Origin: Rugamonas rivuli
GTDB taxonomy: Bacteria > Pseudomonadota > Gammaproteobacteria > Burkholderiales > Burkholderiaceae_D
Assembly: GCF_009380165.1 (NCBI RefSeq)
Contig: NZ_WHUF01000002.1
Location: 124,001 to 188,000, forward strand
DNA length: 64,000 nt
Direction: 5' to 3'
Shown: positions 40,883-49,337 of the stretch, piece after piece
Position numbering within the stretch: the stretch's first letter is position 1
Layout of the letters: every line of letters starts with the position of its first letter
The notes under the pieces: model-generated
The model's database searches: none
What the model was told of the DNA's origin: nothing
The model's input: the letters and a program-made list of their open reading frames with translations, nothing else
Position numbers and translations under genes: made by a program

Positions 40883-43627
40883 ATGGTATTGCAAGAAAAA
40901 ATCGGCGTACGCTCCGTGCGCATCGCTTTGAGCGTGCTGACCGGCACGGTACTGATCGCTGGCCAGGCCTTTGCAGACGAGGCTATCCAGAAAGTTGAAA
41001 TCACCGGTTCGAGCATCAAGCGCATCGCCGTCGAAGGCGCACTGCCTGTGCAGCGCCTGTCGCAGGAACAAATCGCCAAGACCGGCGCCACCACCGTTGC
41101 CGACCTGATCCAGTCGCTGCCGGCCATGCAGGGCTTCAGCATCGCCGCCACCGCCGCCGGTTCGAACTCGGGCGGTATCGTCTCGGCCTCGATCCACAAC
41201 ATCGGCGAGAGCTACACCCTGGTCCTGCTGGACGGCCGCCGCATCGCGCCGACCGGCTCGGGCAGCACCATCAACCTGAATTCCATCCCGATGAGCGCGG
41301 TTGAGCGCGTCGAGATCCTGACCGACGGCGCTTCCGCCCTGTACGGTTCGGACGCGATCGCCGGCGTGATCAACTTCATCCTGAAGAAAAACGCCCAAGG
41401 CGGCACCATCGACGCCACCTGGTCGCAGCCGACCGCCGGCCGTCCAGGCCAGTCGTACAACACCAACCTGACCTATGGCTTCGGCGATCTGCAGGAAGAC
41501 CGCTTCAACATCCTGGCGACCTACCGCCACGACGAGCAGAGCCCGGTCAAGGCGACCGACCGCTCGTTCGCGTCGACTTCCTACATCCCGTTCAACTACA
41601 ACGGCCACAACTACATCTACGACCGCACCAGCCCTGCGGCGGCACCGGCCAACGTCGGCGTTACTTTCGGCAACGGCATGGCGCCGATCGGCTTCAGCCC
41701 TTACCTGATGAAGAACGGCAGCTGCCCGCAGCAGACCTACCTGAGCCTGAACAACACGGCCGACACCCGCAACTGCTCGTTCGACTCCACCCCGGCCGTG
41801 GAAATCTCGCCGCAGAACAAGCGTGACAGCTTCTTCTCCAAGGCCCAGTACAAGGCCAGCGACGATATCACCGTGTTCGCCGAAGTGGCCCTGTCGCGCC
41901 TGGACCTGACCGCGCGCATCGCCCAGAACATCGCGCCGTTCACCATCGCGCCGGGTTCGGACCGCTACAACACCTACGTGCTGCCTTACCTGACCGCCGA
42001 GCAGGCCGCCAACGTCAAGCAAGTGTCGGGCAGCTACCGCACCTACGACTGGGGCACCCGCAACAGCCAGACCGTGACCGACGCCCAGCACTTGGTGGTG
42101 GGCGCCGACGGCGAGATCGGCGCCTGGAGCTTCGGCACCGGCCTGACCTGGTCGCGCAACAAGCTCGACGAGCGTTATGTGGGCGGCTATGCGCTGACCA
42201 AGGAATTCAAGGACATGTTGGCCACCAACGCCTTCAATCCGTTCGCACCGATCGGCGCCCAGAGCGACGCCACCAAGGCGCAGATCGCCAACTCGATCTT
42301 CCACGGTTCGGTACGCGAAGCATCGACCACGCTCAAGGGCGTGGACGCGCACGGTTCGCGTGAAGTGTTCACGCTGCCTGGCGGCGCCGCCAACCTGGGT
42401 ATCGGCGCCGACTACCGCGAGTACGCTTACCAGCAGACGCCATCGGCTGATGCTGTCGGCGGCAAGATCTACAACCTGACCGCACAGCCTGCCTACGACA
42501 TGAAGCGTGCGTCGTACGGCGTGTTCGGCGAGCTGCTGGCGCCTGTGACCAAGGAGCTGGAAGTGAGCCTGGCTGGCCGTTACGACAGCATCGCCGGCGT
42601 CGACAACCTGCTGGCTCACCGCAAGATGGGCGAGACCCAGTCGGCCAGCACCTACAAGGTGTCGGCACGCTGGCAGCCGGTCAAGACCGTGCTGGTGCGC
42701 GGCTCCTACGGCACCGGCTTCAAGGCGCCTAGCATGCTGGACATCGGCCAGCCGCTGGTCAGCGCCGGCGTGACGCAGAACAGCTACGCTTGCCCATTCC
42801 CTAACACCGACATGTGCCGTCCAGGCAATGTGCAGTACAACCTGCTGTCCGGTGGTAACGAGAACCTGAAGCCTGAGCGTTCCAAGCAGTACTCGATCGG
42901 TTTCCGCGTCGAGCCTAACGCGTCGTTCTCGTTCGGCGCCGACCTGTGGGATGTGAAGATCAGCGACGCCGTGTCGTCGATCAGCGAGCAGCAGATCTTT
43001 GCCGCTCCGGGCAAGTTCCGCGACCTGTTCACCACCTTCACCGAACCGTCGACCGGCAACACCTACTGGGCGATGAAGAGCCTGTCGATCAACATCGGCA
43101 AGACGCACAACCAGGGTATCGACTACGACATGGTCGGCCGCCAGAAGTTCTCGTTCGGTCAGCTGACCGCCAACCTGAACGGCACCTACCTGATGAAGTC
43201 GGACTACACCCGTCCGGGCACCGATGGCGACTGGACCAGCGACATGAACTTCTTCGGCATCGACAACAAGGTAGCGTTCCGCCACATCGTGCGCGCCGCG
43301 CTGACGCTGGACACCGGCAAGGTCAGCAACACGCTGAGCGCCAACTACCGCAACGGCTACCAGGATGCACAGGCCACCGTGCGTAACGTCGACACCGGCA
43401 AGGACGAGAGCATCCGTCTGTGGGTGCCGTCGTACCTGACGATCGACTGGCAGGGCAAGCTGGCGCTGAGCAAGACCGCGTCGATCCGCATGGGCGTGAA
43501 GAACTTGCTGGACCGTGAACCGCCGCTGTCGCTGCGCGCTTCGTCGGGCCACCAGGTCGGCTTCGACCCGCGCTACACGGACCAACTGGGCCGCTCGGTC
43601 TACCTGACCGGCACCATGGCGTTCTAA
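40883..43627 (+). CDS. TonB-dependent outer-membrane receptor
   Basis: A 914-residue receptor. Signal peptide MVLQEKIGVRSVRIAL to GQAFAD; TonB-box/plug segments QKVEITGSSIKRIAVEG, then VADLIQSLPAMQGFS, LLDGRRIAPTGSGSTIN, ADGASALYGSDAIAGVINF-type plug end (split across motifs) and a 22-strand barrel; it ends with LGRSVYLTGTMAF, terminal Phe. The SLPAMQG/IAPTG type is common in Xanthomonas/Oxalobacteraceae receptors with unknown substrate. GGGAG lies 8 bases before ATG. It follows the iron operon but has its own promoter region without a Fur box, so an iron role is uncertain. Confidence 0.92.
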   Translation: MVLQEKIGVRSVRIALSVLTGTVLIAGQAFADEAIQKVEITGSSIKRIAVEGALPVQRLSQEQIAKTGATTVADLIQSLPAMQGFSIAATAAGSNSGGIVSASIHNIGESYTLVLLDGRRIAPTGSGSTINLNSIPMSAVERVEILTDGASALYGSDAIAGVINFILKKNAQGGTIDATWSQPTAGRPGQSYNTNLTYGFGDLQEDRFNILATYRHDEQSPVKATDRSFASTSYIPFNYNGHNYIYDRTSPAAAPANVGVTFGNGMAPIGFSPYLMKNGSCPQQTYLSLNNTADTRNCSFDSTPAVEISPQNKRDSFFSKAQYKASDDITVFAEVALSRLDLTARIAQNIAPFTIAPGSDRYNTYVLPYLTAEQAANVKQVSGSYRTYDWGTRNSQTVTDAQHLVVGADGEIGAWSFGTGLTWSRNKLDERYVGGYALTKEFKDMLATNAFNPFAPIGAQSDATKAQIANSIFHGSVREASTTLKGVDAHGSREVFTLPGGAANLGIGADYREYAYQQTPSADAVGGKIYNLTAQPAYDMKRASYGVFGELLAPVTKELEVSLAGRYDSIAGVDNLLAHRKMGETQSASTYKVSARWQPVKTVLVRGSYGTGFKAPSMLDIGQPLVSAGVTQNSYACPFPNTDMCRPGNVQYNLLSGGNENLKPERSKQYSIGFRVEPNASFSFGADLWDVKISDAVSSISEQQIFAAPGKFRDLFTTFTEPSTGNTYWAMKSLSINIGKTHNQGIDYDMVGRQKFSFGQLTANLNGTYLMKSDYTRPGTDGDWTSDMNFFGIDNKVAFRHIVRAALTLDTGKVSNTLSANYRNGYQDAQATVRNVDTGKDESIRLWVPSYLTIDWQGKLALSKTASIRMGVKNLLDREPPLSLRASSGHQVGFDPRYTDQLGRSVYLTGTMAF

Positions 43628-43645
43628 GCGCTTGATCCTGTAAGT

Positions 43646-43685
43646 AAAAAAGCCCTGACCGGTCGTTCTGGTCAGGGCTTTTTTT
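43646..43685 (+). terminator. Bidirectional terminator between the second TonB receptor and the DUF2325 gene
   Basis: AGCCCTGACC (43651-43660) pairs with GGTCAGGGCT (43670-43679) with A- and T-runs on both sides. It serves the receptor; the minus-strand gene ends inside its T-run. Confidence 0.93.
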
Positions 43686-44973
43686 ATTCGGCGCTGGCTT
43701 GTTCCAATCCGCGCGCCAAACTGGAGATGCTGGGGTTGTCGATGAACACGCAGCGCTTGCCGGTGCGCTTGCAGTAATCCTTGACCCGCCAGTAGGCGCT
43801 GTGGCTGATGCAGCCGGTCTGGCAGATCACCAGGTCGGCCGCCGCCAGGCTGGCGTCGAGGCGGTTGGCGTTGTCCTCCAGGCCGCCGTCGTGGTGGGCG
43901 AACTGCGCGCCTTCGCGCTCGATCAGCTCGCGGTAGGTGGCGACGTTGCCGCTGCGTCCGCCCACGCACAGCACGGCGCGGTCGTTCAGGCTGAGCGGCA
44001 TCTTCATGACGTGCTCGACGATCTGGCGCGTCTCTTCCTGCACCGGTTCGGCCGCCGTCTGCAGCTTGGCCAGTTCGAGCTTGAGCTCGTTGATCTGGTT
44101 GCGCATGGCGCGTTCGCGCTCTTCCATCTGCCCCAGGCGCTCGGCCAGCTTGGCGCGGCTTTCCAGGCCGGGGATGGACTCGCGCAACTGCTCCAGCTCG
44201 ACTTTCAGCGAATCGATCAGGCTGTCCTTGCCGACCGACTGCGCGCGCAGCTGCATCAGCTGGGCTGCATGCCGTTCGGCGTCACCGCTCTTGTCCGCCA
44301 GCAGGGCCGCGCTGCGTTGCTGCGCCTTGGCCAGGTCATGCGTCAGGCGCGCATTCTCGGCCAGCGTGGCGTTGAACTTGGTGATGTCGGCGCGCACGCA
44401 GGCGCCGGCCTGGTGCTGCACCATGTGCAGGTCGCGGCACATCTGTTCTTCCAGCTCGGCATTGCAGCGCGGATGCGTCAGGCCGGCCCAGAAGGCGCCG
44501 GCGACGTCGCCGTTGGCCACGGCGGTGCGCCACATGGCGGCGACCTGTTCGGTGGTCTTGGCGGCGCGGAAGCGCAGCAGCACGGCGGCGTAGCGGCGCT
44601 CCAGTTCCTTTTGCAGCGCTTCCGACAGGCGGTTGCGGTTGCCGCACTCGGTGACGGCGCCGACGTGCACCTCATAGTCGTCGGCCAGCACCTTGCCGGA
44701 CGTGACCTTGTCCACCAGCTTGCGCAGCACGCCCAACGGGAAGCCGACGCCGACCAGCGGGCAGTGGCAGGCATGGCCCAGCTCCCACAGCCGGCGGCGG
44801 CGCGAGGCGTGCGAGTCTTCCTGCTGCAGCGCGTCCATGACATTGCCGATCACCGGCTTGAGCACTTGCTGTTCGGCGGGGCGGGGTGGGGCGGCGGCGG
44901 GCGCCAGCGTGCCGGCCACCTGCGGCATGGCGGCGGCGATGATGGCCGCCAGCGGATCGTGTTTCTCGCACAT
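43684..44973 (-). CDS. DUF2325 protein (unknown function), hemP-linked
   Basis: A 429-residue protein. The C-terminal 110 residues are DUF2325: RAVLCVGGRSGNVATYREL, FAHHDGGLEDN, LVICQTGCISHSAYWRVKD and RCVFIDNPSISSLARG, with cysteines at C-x3-C-x5 spacing. The middle (about 200-310) is a coiled coil (RLTHDLAKAQQRS, LESRAKLAERLGQME). The N-terminal 60 residues are Ala/Pro rich, then a cluster of Cys/His residues (LGHACHCPLVGVG). ATG 44973 begins MCEKHDPLAAIIA. Third gene of the Fur-linked hemP cluster. It may be a redox or metal-sensing component; the exact activity is unknown. Confidence 0.85.
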   Translation of the reverse strand: MCEKHDPLAAIIAAAMPQVAGTLAPAAAPPRPAEQQVLKPVIGNVMDALQQEDSHASRRRRLWELGHACHCPLVGVGFPLGVLRKLVDKVTSGKVLADDYEVHVGAVTECGNRNRLSEALQKELERRYAAVLLRFRAAKTTEQVAAMWRTAVANGDVAGAFWAGLTHPRCNAELEEQMCRDLHMVQHQAGACVRADITKFNATLAENARLTHDLAKAQQRSAALLADKSGDAERHAAQLMQLRAQSVGKDSLIDSLKVELEQLRESIPGLESRAKLAERLGQMEERERAMRNQINELKLELAKLQTAAEPVQEETRQIVEHVMKMPLSLNDRAVLCVGGRSGNVATYRELIEREGAQFAHHDGGLEDNANRLDASLAAADLVICQTGCISHSAYWRVKDYCKRTGKRCVFIDNPSISSLARGLEQASAE

Positions 44974-44984
44974 GGACGGGCTCC

Positions 44985-45317
44985 TCAGGCGGTGGCCGGC
45001 GCGGTACGCGCGCGGGCCATGATGCGGCTGAGGAAGTTGGTCTTTTCCTGCAGGTGCATATTGCGTTCCACCTCGGTGGCCCACTGCTCGGACAGCTGCT
45101 GGCAGGTGGCGCTGAGCACCGGCGCCAGGTCCGGCAGGCTGGCCAGCGCTTTCAGGTGGCGTTCGATGACCGAGGCCAGCTTCACGCAGCCGCCGGCGTC
45201 GTCGCTGCCGGCCGTGTAATGCGACATCAGATGCAGCACGGCGGACAGCATCAGTTCTGGATTGTGCCCGCCGTGGGAGGGGGCGAGAAAAATCGGATTG
45301 CTACGGTCTATGGCCAT
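44985..45317 (-). CDS. Small protein of the hemP cluster, 110 aa
   Basis: A 110-residue protein, MAIDRSNPIFLAPSHGGHN, with mostly helical prediction: LMLSAVLHLMSHYTAGSD and a leucine-rich C-terminal segment (VERNMHLQEKTNFLSRIM). No signal peptide. It ends 11 bases before the DUF2325 gene. ATG 45317 has AGGAG 6 bases upstream; a TTG three bases upstream is a worse start. I do not recognise the family; by position it belongs with hemP and DUF2325 in one transcript, 106 bases after hemP. Confidence 0.75.
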   Translation of the reverse strand: MAIDRSNPIFLAPSHGGHNPELMLSAVLHLMSHYTAGSDDAGGCVKLASVIERHLKALASLPDLAPVLSATCQQLSEQWATEVERNMHLQEKTNFLSRIMARARTAPATA

Positions 45318-45423
45318 CAAACGCTCCTGGATTCAGTGGGAGTCTGGCTGGCGATCGCTGGCTTGCTCAAGGGGAGTGCGGGCGCGGCAAGCGCCCGGGT
45401 TCACGCACAGTGAACGGCTTACA

Positions 45424-45630
45424 TCATGCGGTCAGGATCAGCTTGTTGAGCTGGGTGATGCGCAGACGGTAAATGCGGCCCGAATGTTCGATCTCGACTT
45501 CGCGGCCATCGCCCATCAGGCTGGCGCTGGTGATGCGCTTGGTCGGCACGACGGCCGGCGCGGCCACGAGGGTGGCGGCGTGGGCGTGGGCGGTGATGGC
45601 GGGTGGGGTGGCGGGCATGGTCGTAGTCAT
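45424..45630 (-). CDS. hemP: Hemin uptake protein HemP
   Basis: A 68-residue protein. The C-terminal signature GREVEIEHSGRIYRLRITQL, followed by NKLILT, is that of HemP/HmuP. HemP is an iron-regulated small protein that activates heme-uptake gene expression in Burkholderia-like bacteria. The N-terminus is Ala/Thr rich and variable. AAGGAG precedes ATG 45630 by 9 bases. A Fur-like box overlaps the 5' region. No hmu transport genes are next to it. Confidence 0.92.
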   Translation of the reverse strand: MTTTMPATPPAITAHAHAATLVAAPAVVPTKRITSASLMGDGREVEIEHSGRIYRLRITQLNKLILTA

Positions 45631-45648
45631 CTTCTGGGCTCCTTAAAT

Positions 45649-45667
45649 AAGAATGATTCGTATTTGC
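45649..45667 (-). promoter_or_regulatory. Fur-like box upstream of hemP
   Basis: On the minus strand GCAAATACGAATCATTCTT matches 12 of 19 positions of the Fur consensus. It starts only 4 bases upstream of the hemP ribosome binding site, so it would act at the transcript start. HemP genes are known to be Fur controlled. Confidence 0.55.
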
Positions 45668-45752
45668 ATTCATTATTGTAGAAGCGCGGAAGGAATGCAA
45701 GGGTTATTTCAACGTTATTTAAAAGTTATTTGACGGAGATGCAGGGGGAGCA

Positions 45753-45783
45753 TAAAAAAAGGCCCGGCTGGAGAGACCGGGCC
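45753..45783 (-). terminator. Terminator of the Crp/Fnr-type regulator
   Basis: GGCCCGG (45761-45767) pairs with CCGGGCC (45777-45783); on the minus strand the stem is followed by seven Ts. Confidence 0.9.
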
Positions 45784-45817
45784 CAAGCTGGGTAAGGCGG
45801 CGGGGGCCGCGCGGGGC

Positions 45818-46678
45818 TTACAACGCAGCTAGCAATTGACCCGGCGTGACGCTGTCGCCACCCTTGGTTTTGGCGGCCGCCAGCTGCTTGGCGCGGGTGC
45901 GGGACGGCGGCAGGCGGCGCAGGGTTTTCAGCGCTTCCGGATCCTTGATGCCGATGGTGCGCTGGTCGACGCTGATCAGGCCGATCTCGTTGAAGGCCGA
46001 CAGCGTGCGGCTGACCGTTTCCAGCGTCAGGCCCAGGTAGCTGCCGATTTCGTGGCGCGTCATGCGCAGGTTGAACAGCTTGCTGGAATACCCCATCTGG
46101 GCGAAGCGCTCGGCCAGCGACACCAGGAAGCGCGCCACCCGCGCCTCGGCGCTCAGCGCGCCCAGCATGCCGATCATGGCTTGCTCGCGCACCAGCTCGC
46201 GGCTCATGACGCCGTACATCATGTTCTCCAGTTCCAGGTGGACACGTCCCAGCGCCGTCAGCTTTTTGAACGGCAGCAGTATCAGGTCGCAGTCGGACAA
46301 TGCCACGGCTTCGGAGGAATAGTGGCGAGTGTGGATGCCGTCCACGCCCAGCATGTCGCCCTTCATCGGGAAGCTCAGCACCTGCTCGTTGCCGAACTCG
46401 TCGATCAGCACCGTCTTCAGGAAGCCGGAGTTGACGATGTACAGCGTGTCGAAGGGCTGGCCGATGGTGTGGATGCGCTGGCCGGTCTTGAACTGCACGT
46501 GCTGGAACAGCAGTTCCTCGGTGGTGATCGAGCACGCCGCCGGGATGTGCAGCAGGTCGCAGACTTCCTTCAGGTTGGACCAGAGCCGCCCTTGACGCTG
46601 ACGGCCCGCCTCCATCGACGAGGACTGCATGGTCGCGGTGGTGGCCGGGCGAATTTCAGACGTTTGCGTAGACAGCAT
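45818..46678 (-). CDS. Crp/Fnr-family regulator without the canonical Fe-S cysteines
   Basis: A 286-residue protein: cAMP-binding-like beta roll (about 60-150), dimer helix (MMYGVMSRELVREQAM) and HTH (TRHEIGSYLGLTLETVSRTL). E220, S223 and R224 match the FNR-type TTGAT-contact residues E-x-x-S-R. But the cysteines are only C40, C49 and C130; the FNR C-x2-C-x5-C set is absent. It may sense something other than oxygen, or bind no cluster at all. Start at 46678 has AGGAG 9 bases upstream; the 93 extra open bases are not supported. Confidence 0.88.
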   Translation of the reverse strand: MLSTQTSEIRPATTATMQSSSMEAGRQRQGRLWSNLKEVCDLLHIPAACSITTEELLFQHVQFKTGQRIHTIGQPFDTLYIVNSGFLKTVLIDEFGNEQVLSFPMKGDMLGVDGIHTRHYSSEAVALSDCDLILLPFKKLTALGRVHLELENMMYGVMSRELVREQAMIGMLGALSAEARVARFLVSLAERFAQMGYSSKLFNLRMTRHEIGSYLGLTLETVSRTLSAFNEIGLISVDQRTIGIKDPEALKTLRRLPPSRTRAKQLAAAKTKGGDSVTPGQLLAAL

Positions 46679-46917
46679 GTTGATCTCCTGTGTACAGGTA
46701 TTGCTTTTCGAAAGGACGGGAACGGGGCTGTGCCGCGCTGCTTGGTTTCCTGTTGTGGTGTCGCACGGCATCGTGCTGCCTGTCTGGTGCCGTGCAGCAT
46801 GAATCGTATGGTTTCAGTATGCCAACGCGGTGGGGAGATAGATATCAGCAATGGCTGAATATGCGCGTAGGAGCCAGCGCAGGCTTGTAGGAGTTGTCCT
46901 AACGAGGGACGGGGAGA

Positions 46918-47562
46918 TCAGGTCTTGAAGGGGGATAACAAACGATGAGCCACGGCATATTGCACCATCTCCGACAGCGAACTCATGCCCATCTTCTGCA
47001 TGATGCGGGTCTTGTGGGTGCTGACCGTCTTGACGCTCAGGTGCAGGCTGTTGGCGATTTCGGTGATGGACTTGCCGGCCACCAGCAGCGAAAACACTTC
47101 GAATTCCCGGTCCGACAGCTGTTTATGCAACAGGCTTTCGTTGGGCATCATGATGTTGAGCGCCAGTTGCTCGGCCACCTCGGTGCTGATGTAGGGGCGG
47201 CCGGAAGCCACCTTGCGGATCGCGCCGACCAGCTGGGTGCCGGCGCTTTCCTTGGTCAAATAACCCTGGGCGCCGGCGCGGATGGCGCGCACCGCGTACT
47301 GTTCCTCTTCGTGCATGGTGAGGATCAGGATGGCAAGCTTGGGCGCCTCCGCCTTGATCTGGCGGATCAGGTCGACCCCGCTGCGGCCGGGCATGGACAA
47401 GTCCAGCAGCAGCAGGTCGAACCCGCCCTGGCGCACGTGGCCCAGGACTTCGAAGCCGTCGATGGCCTCGCCTACGATATCGATGTCGGGTGCGCCGTCG
47501 AGTATGCGCTTGAGACCTTCGCGCATGATGGTGTGGTCGTCGGCAATGACAATACGAATCAT
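46918..47562 (-). CDS. NarL/FixJ-type LuxR response regulator
   Basis: A 214-residue two-domain regulator. The receiver has phosphoacceptor D55 (LLLLDLSMPGRSG), acidic DDH at 8-10, T85-type threonine in ILTMHEE and lysine in YLTKES; the C-terminal LuxR HTH is QLSDREFEVFSLLVAGKSIT to VKTVSTHKTRIM. No kinase is next to it. In related genomes such orphan NarL-type regulators lie with Crp/Fnr and Usp genes, as here. The 3' end lies 240 bases from the Crp/Fnr gene start. Confidence 0.9.
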   Translation of the reverse strand: MIRIVIADDHTIMREGLKRILDGAPDIDIVGEAIDGFEVLGHVRQGGFDLLLLDLSMPGRSGVDLIRQIKAEAPKLAILILTMHEEEQYAVRAIRAGAQGYLTKESAGTQLVGAIRKVASGRPYISTEVAEQLALNIMMPNESLLHKQLSDREFEVFSLLVAGKSITEIANSLHLSVKTVSTHKTRIMQKMGMSSLSEMVQYAVAHRLLSPFKT

Positions 47563-47651
47563 AGTGGTGCTTAAAAAGTGATTAAAAGTAAGTATTCTTA
47601 TTTTTGAGCTAATCTTGTGATCTTACTACAAAAATGTAACACGTCCGCGCT

Positions 47652-48119
47652 TTATTTGCTGCCGGGTTCCTTGATCAGGCGATGCACCAGCACCGGTGTT
47701 TTGGCGTGCGACAACACCTTGTTGGTCACGCTGCCCAGCAACAGCTGGCCCCAGCCGCTGCGGCCGTGCGAACCCATGAAGATCAGGTCGCAACGGTGTT
47801 TTTCCGCCACATCGACGATCTTCAGCGCCGCGCTTTCCGCGAACGCCGTCACCGCCTCGCAGGGCACGCCGCGCTTGGCGCAGGAATCGACCACGTCCTG
47901 CGTGTGCTCCTGGCCGGCGCGCAGCATGGCGGCGCGGTATTCGTCCTCGCTGGGGTAGCTGGGCGGGATGATCTCGACGTAGATCGGGTACTGGTACTCG
48001 GGCGCCACGAACAGCACCAGTACCTCGGCCTTCATCTGTTCGGCAAAGGCCACCCCGGCGCAGGCGGTTTTGCTGGAAACGGCGGAACCGTCGGTGGTAA
48101 TCAAGATTTTGCGGTACAT
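47652..48119 (-). CDS. Universal stress protein
   Basis: A 155-residue UspA-fold protein: ILITTDGSAVSSKTACAGVA, ending GSHGRSGWGQLLLGSVTNKV, the ATP-binding G-x2-G-x9-G-(S/T) motif. UspA-type proteins bind ATP and act in stress survival. AGGAGG lies 4 bases before the start. An FNR box at 48196 lies 77 bases upstream, a typical position for oxygen-linked induction. Confidence 0.92.
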   Translation of the reverse strand: MYRKILITTDGSAVSSKTACAGVAFAEQMKAEVLVLFVAPEYQYPIYVEIIPPSYPSEDEYRAAMLRAGQEHTQDVVDSCAKRGVPCEAVTAFAESAALKIVDVAEKHRCDLIFMGSHGRSGWGQLLLGSVTNKVLSHAKTPVLVHRLIKEPGSK

Positions 48120-48509
48120 GATGAACCTCCTTTTAAAACCAGCTGGCTGCTCTTAATTGTAGTCCCGATTTACATTATTGTTAGTATGGAAAGACTTGAT
48201 GATTATCAAATAAAAGCAGTTTATCCCGTAGCGCTCGTGTTGGCTTTCATACTTTTTACCTGCTTTTTTTGCACCCGAGCACTACTTTTGTGTCTCAAGG
48301 CGTGTTTTGTCGATCTAACCAATGTTAGTATCTCCAAATACAACGAAACTTGGCTTGGACCCGGAGCGCAGGGCAGGCGACCCTACTCCGGGATTGAATA
48401 ATCTGGCTGCGCCCTGCTACACTCGGGTAAGTGCGTTATATTGCCGAGCGTCATCACAGACAAGCAAGTTTAGGGCAGCAATTTTACAAATTATGGAGAA
48501 GCAGGGATT
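48120..48509. other. Intergenic region with FNR box between usp and cheZ, 390 bases
   Basis: The region holds the FNR box at 48196-48209 and, nearer cheZ, a stem CCGGAG (48361-48366) with CTCCGG (48386-48391) and an inner AGGG/CCCT pair. No flagellar sigma-28 promoter with good match was seen, so the cheZ promoter is unassigned. No RNA gene seen. Confidence 0.5.
48196..48209. promoter_or_regulatory. FNR/Crp-family box
   Basis: TTGATGATTATCAA is a perfect TTGAT-N4-ATCAA palindrome located 77 bases upstream of the universal stress protein gene start. It fits the E-x-x-S-R recognition helix of the Crp/Fnr regulator 1.5 kb away. Confidence 0.9.
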
Positions 48510-49337
48510 ATGACCAACGCCGCTGACGATTTCGACGCATTATTTGATGAAGTGTCTGCTCAGAGCAAGACCGCAGCGCCTGCTCCAGCGCCTGCTCCCG
48601 CACCAGCTTCGGCGGAAGACGACCTGGAAAGCCTGTTCGACGAAGTCTCGTCGGCCCGGCCTGCGGATGTCGCGGCTGCCGCGCCCGCCCCAGCGCCCGC
48701 GGCCAACGGCGCCGCGCCGGCCGACGGCGCCGAGGCCGAAGACAAGCCGATGTTCGAACGCCTGGGCGGCATCGTCCGCCTGCTGCACGATTCGCTGCGC
48801 GAACTGGGCTACGACAAGGCGCTGACCGAGGCTTCGTCGCAGATCAACGACGCCCAGGACCGCCTCGAATACGTCGCCACCCTGACCGAACAAGCCGCCA
48901 ACAAGGTGCTCAACACTCTGGATGAAGGCATGCCGGAGCAGGATACGCTGTCGAAAAAATCCAAGGACATGGAAAACCGCTGGGCCGACCTGTTCGCAGG
49001 CAAGCTGAGTCTGGACCAGTTCAAGCAGCTGGCCGGCGACTCGCAAGCCTTCGCGGTGGCCGTGTCGGCCGCCACCGAGGCCGAAAAAGCCCGTTTGCTG
49101 GAAATCATGATGGCCCAGGACTTCCAGGACATCACCGGCCAGCTGATCAAGAAAGTCGTGACCATCACCAAGACGGTGGAGCACGAACTGGCAGAACTGC
49201 TGCGCGACAATGCGCCGCCGGCGGTACGCGAGAAAATCGCGCAAAAAGAAGTGTCCCTGATGTCCGGCCCGTCGGCACCTGCCGTCGCGCTGAACCAGGA
49301 CAATGTCGACGACCTGCTTGCTGACCTGGGATTCTAA
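48510..49337 (+). CDS. cheZ: Chemotaxis protein CheZ, with duplicated N-terminal acidic motifs
   Basis: A 275-residue CheY-P phosphatase. The catalytic MAQDFQDITGQ holds D207 and Q211, equivalent to E. coli D143 and Q147. The C-terminus NVDDLLADLGF is the CheY-binding peptide. The N-terminal 80 residues, not in E. coli CheZ, are Ala/Pro rich and contain two copies of D-D-x-x-x-L-F-D-E-V-S (residues 6-16 and 37-47), resembling the C-terminal peptide. Its stop overlaps the cheA start by one base (TAATG). Confidence 0.92.
   Translation: MTNAADDFDALFDEVSAQSKTAAPAPAPAPAPASAEDDLESLFDEVSSARPADVAAAAPAPAPAANGAAPADGAEAEDKPMFERLGGIVRLLHDSLRELGYDKALTEASSQINDAQDRLEYVATLTEQAANKVLNTLDEGMPEQDTLSKKSKDMENRWADLFAGKLSLDQFKQLAGDSQAFAVAVSAATEAEKARLLEIMMAQDFQDITGQLIKKVVTITKTVEHELAELLRDNAPPAVREKIAQKEVSLMSGPSAPAVALNQDNVDDLLADLGF

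Noticed and set aside
40859-43969. A 1036-codon minus-strand frame opposite the second TonB receptor
   Set aside because: Runs through the terminator and the start of the DUF2325 gene; composition is that of an antisense shadow.
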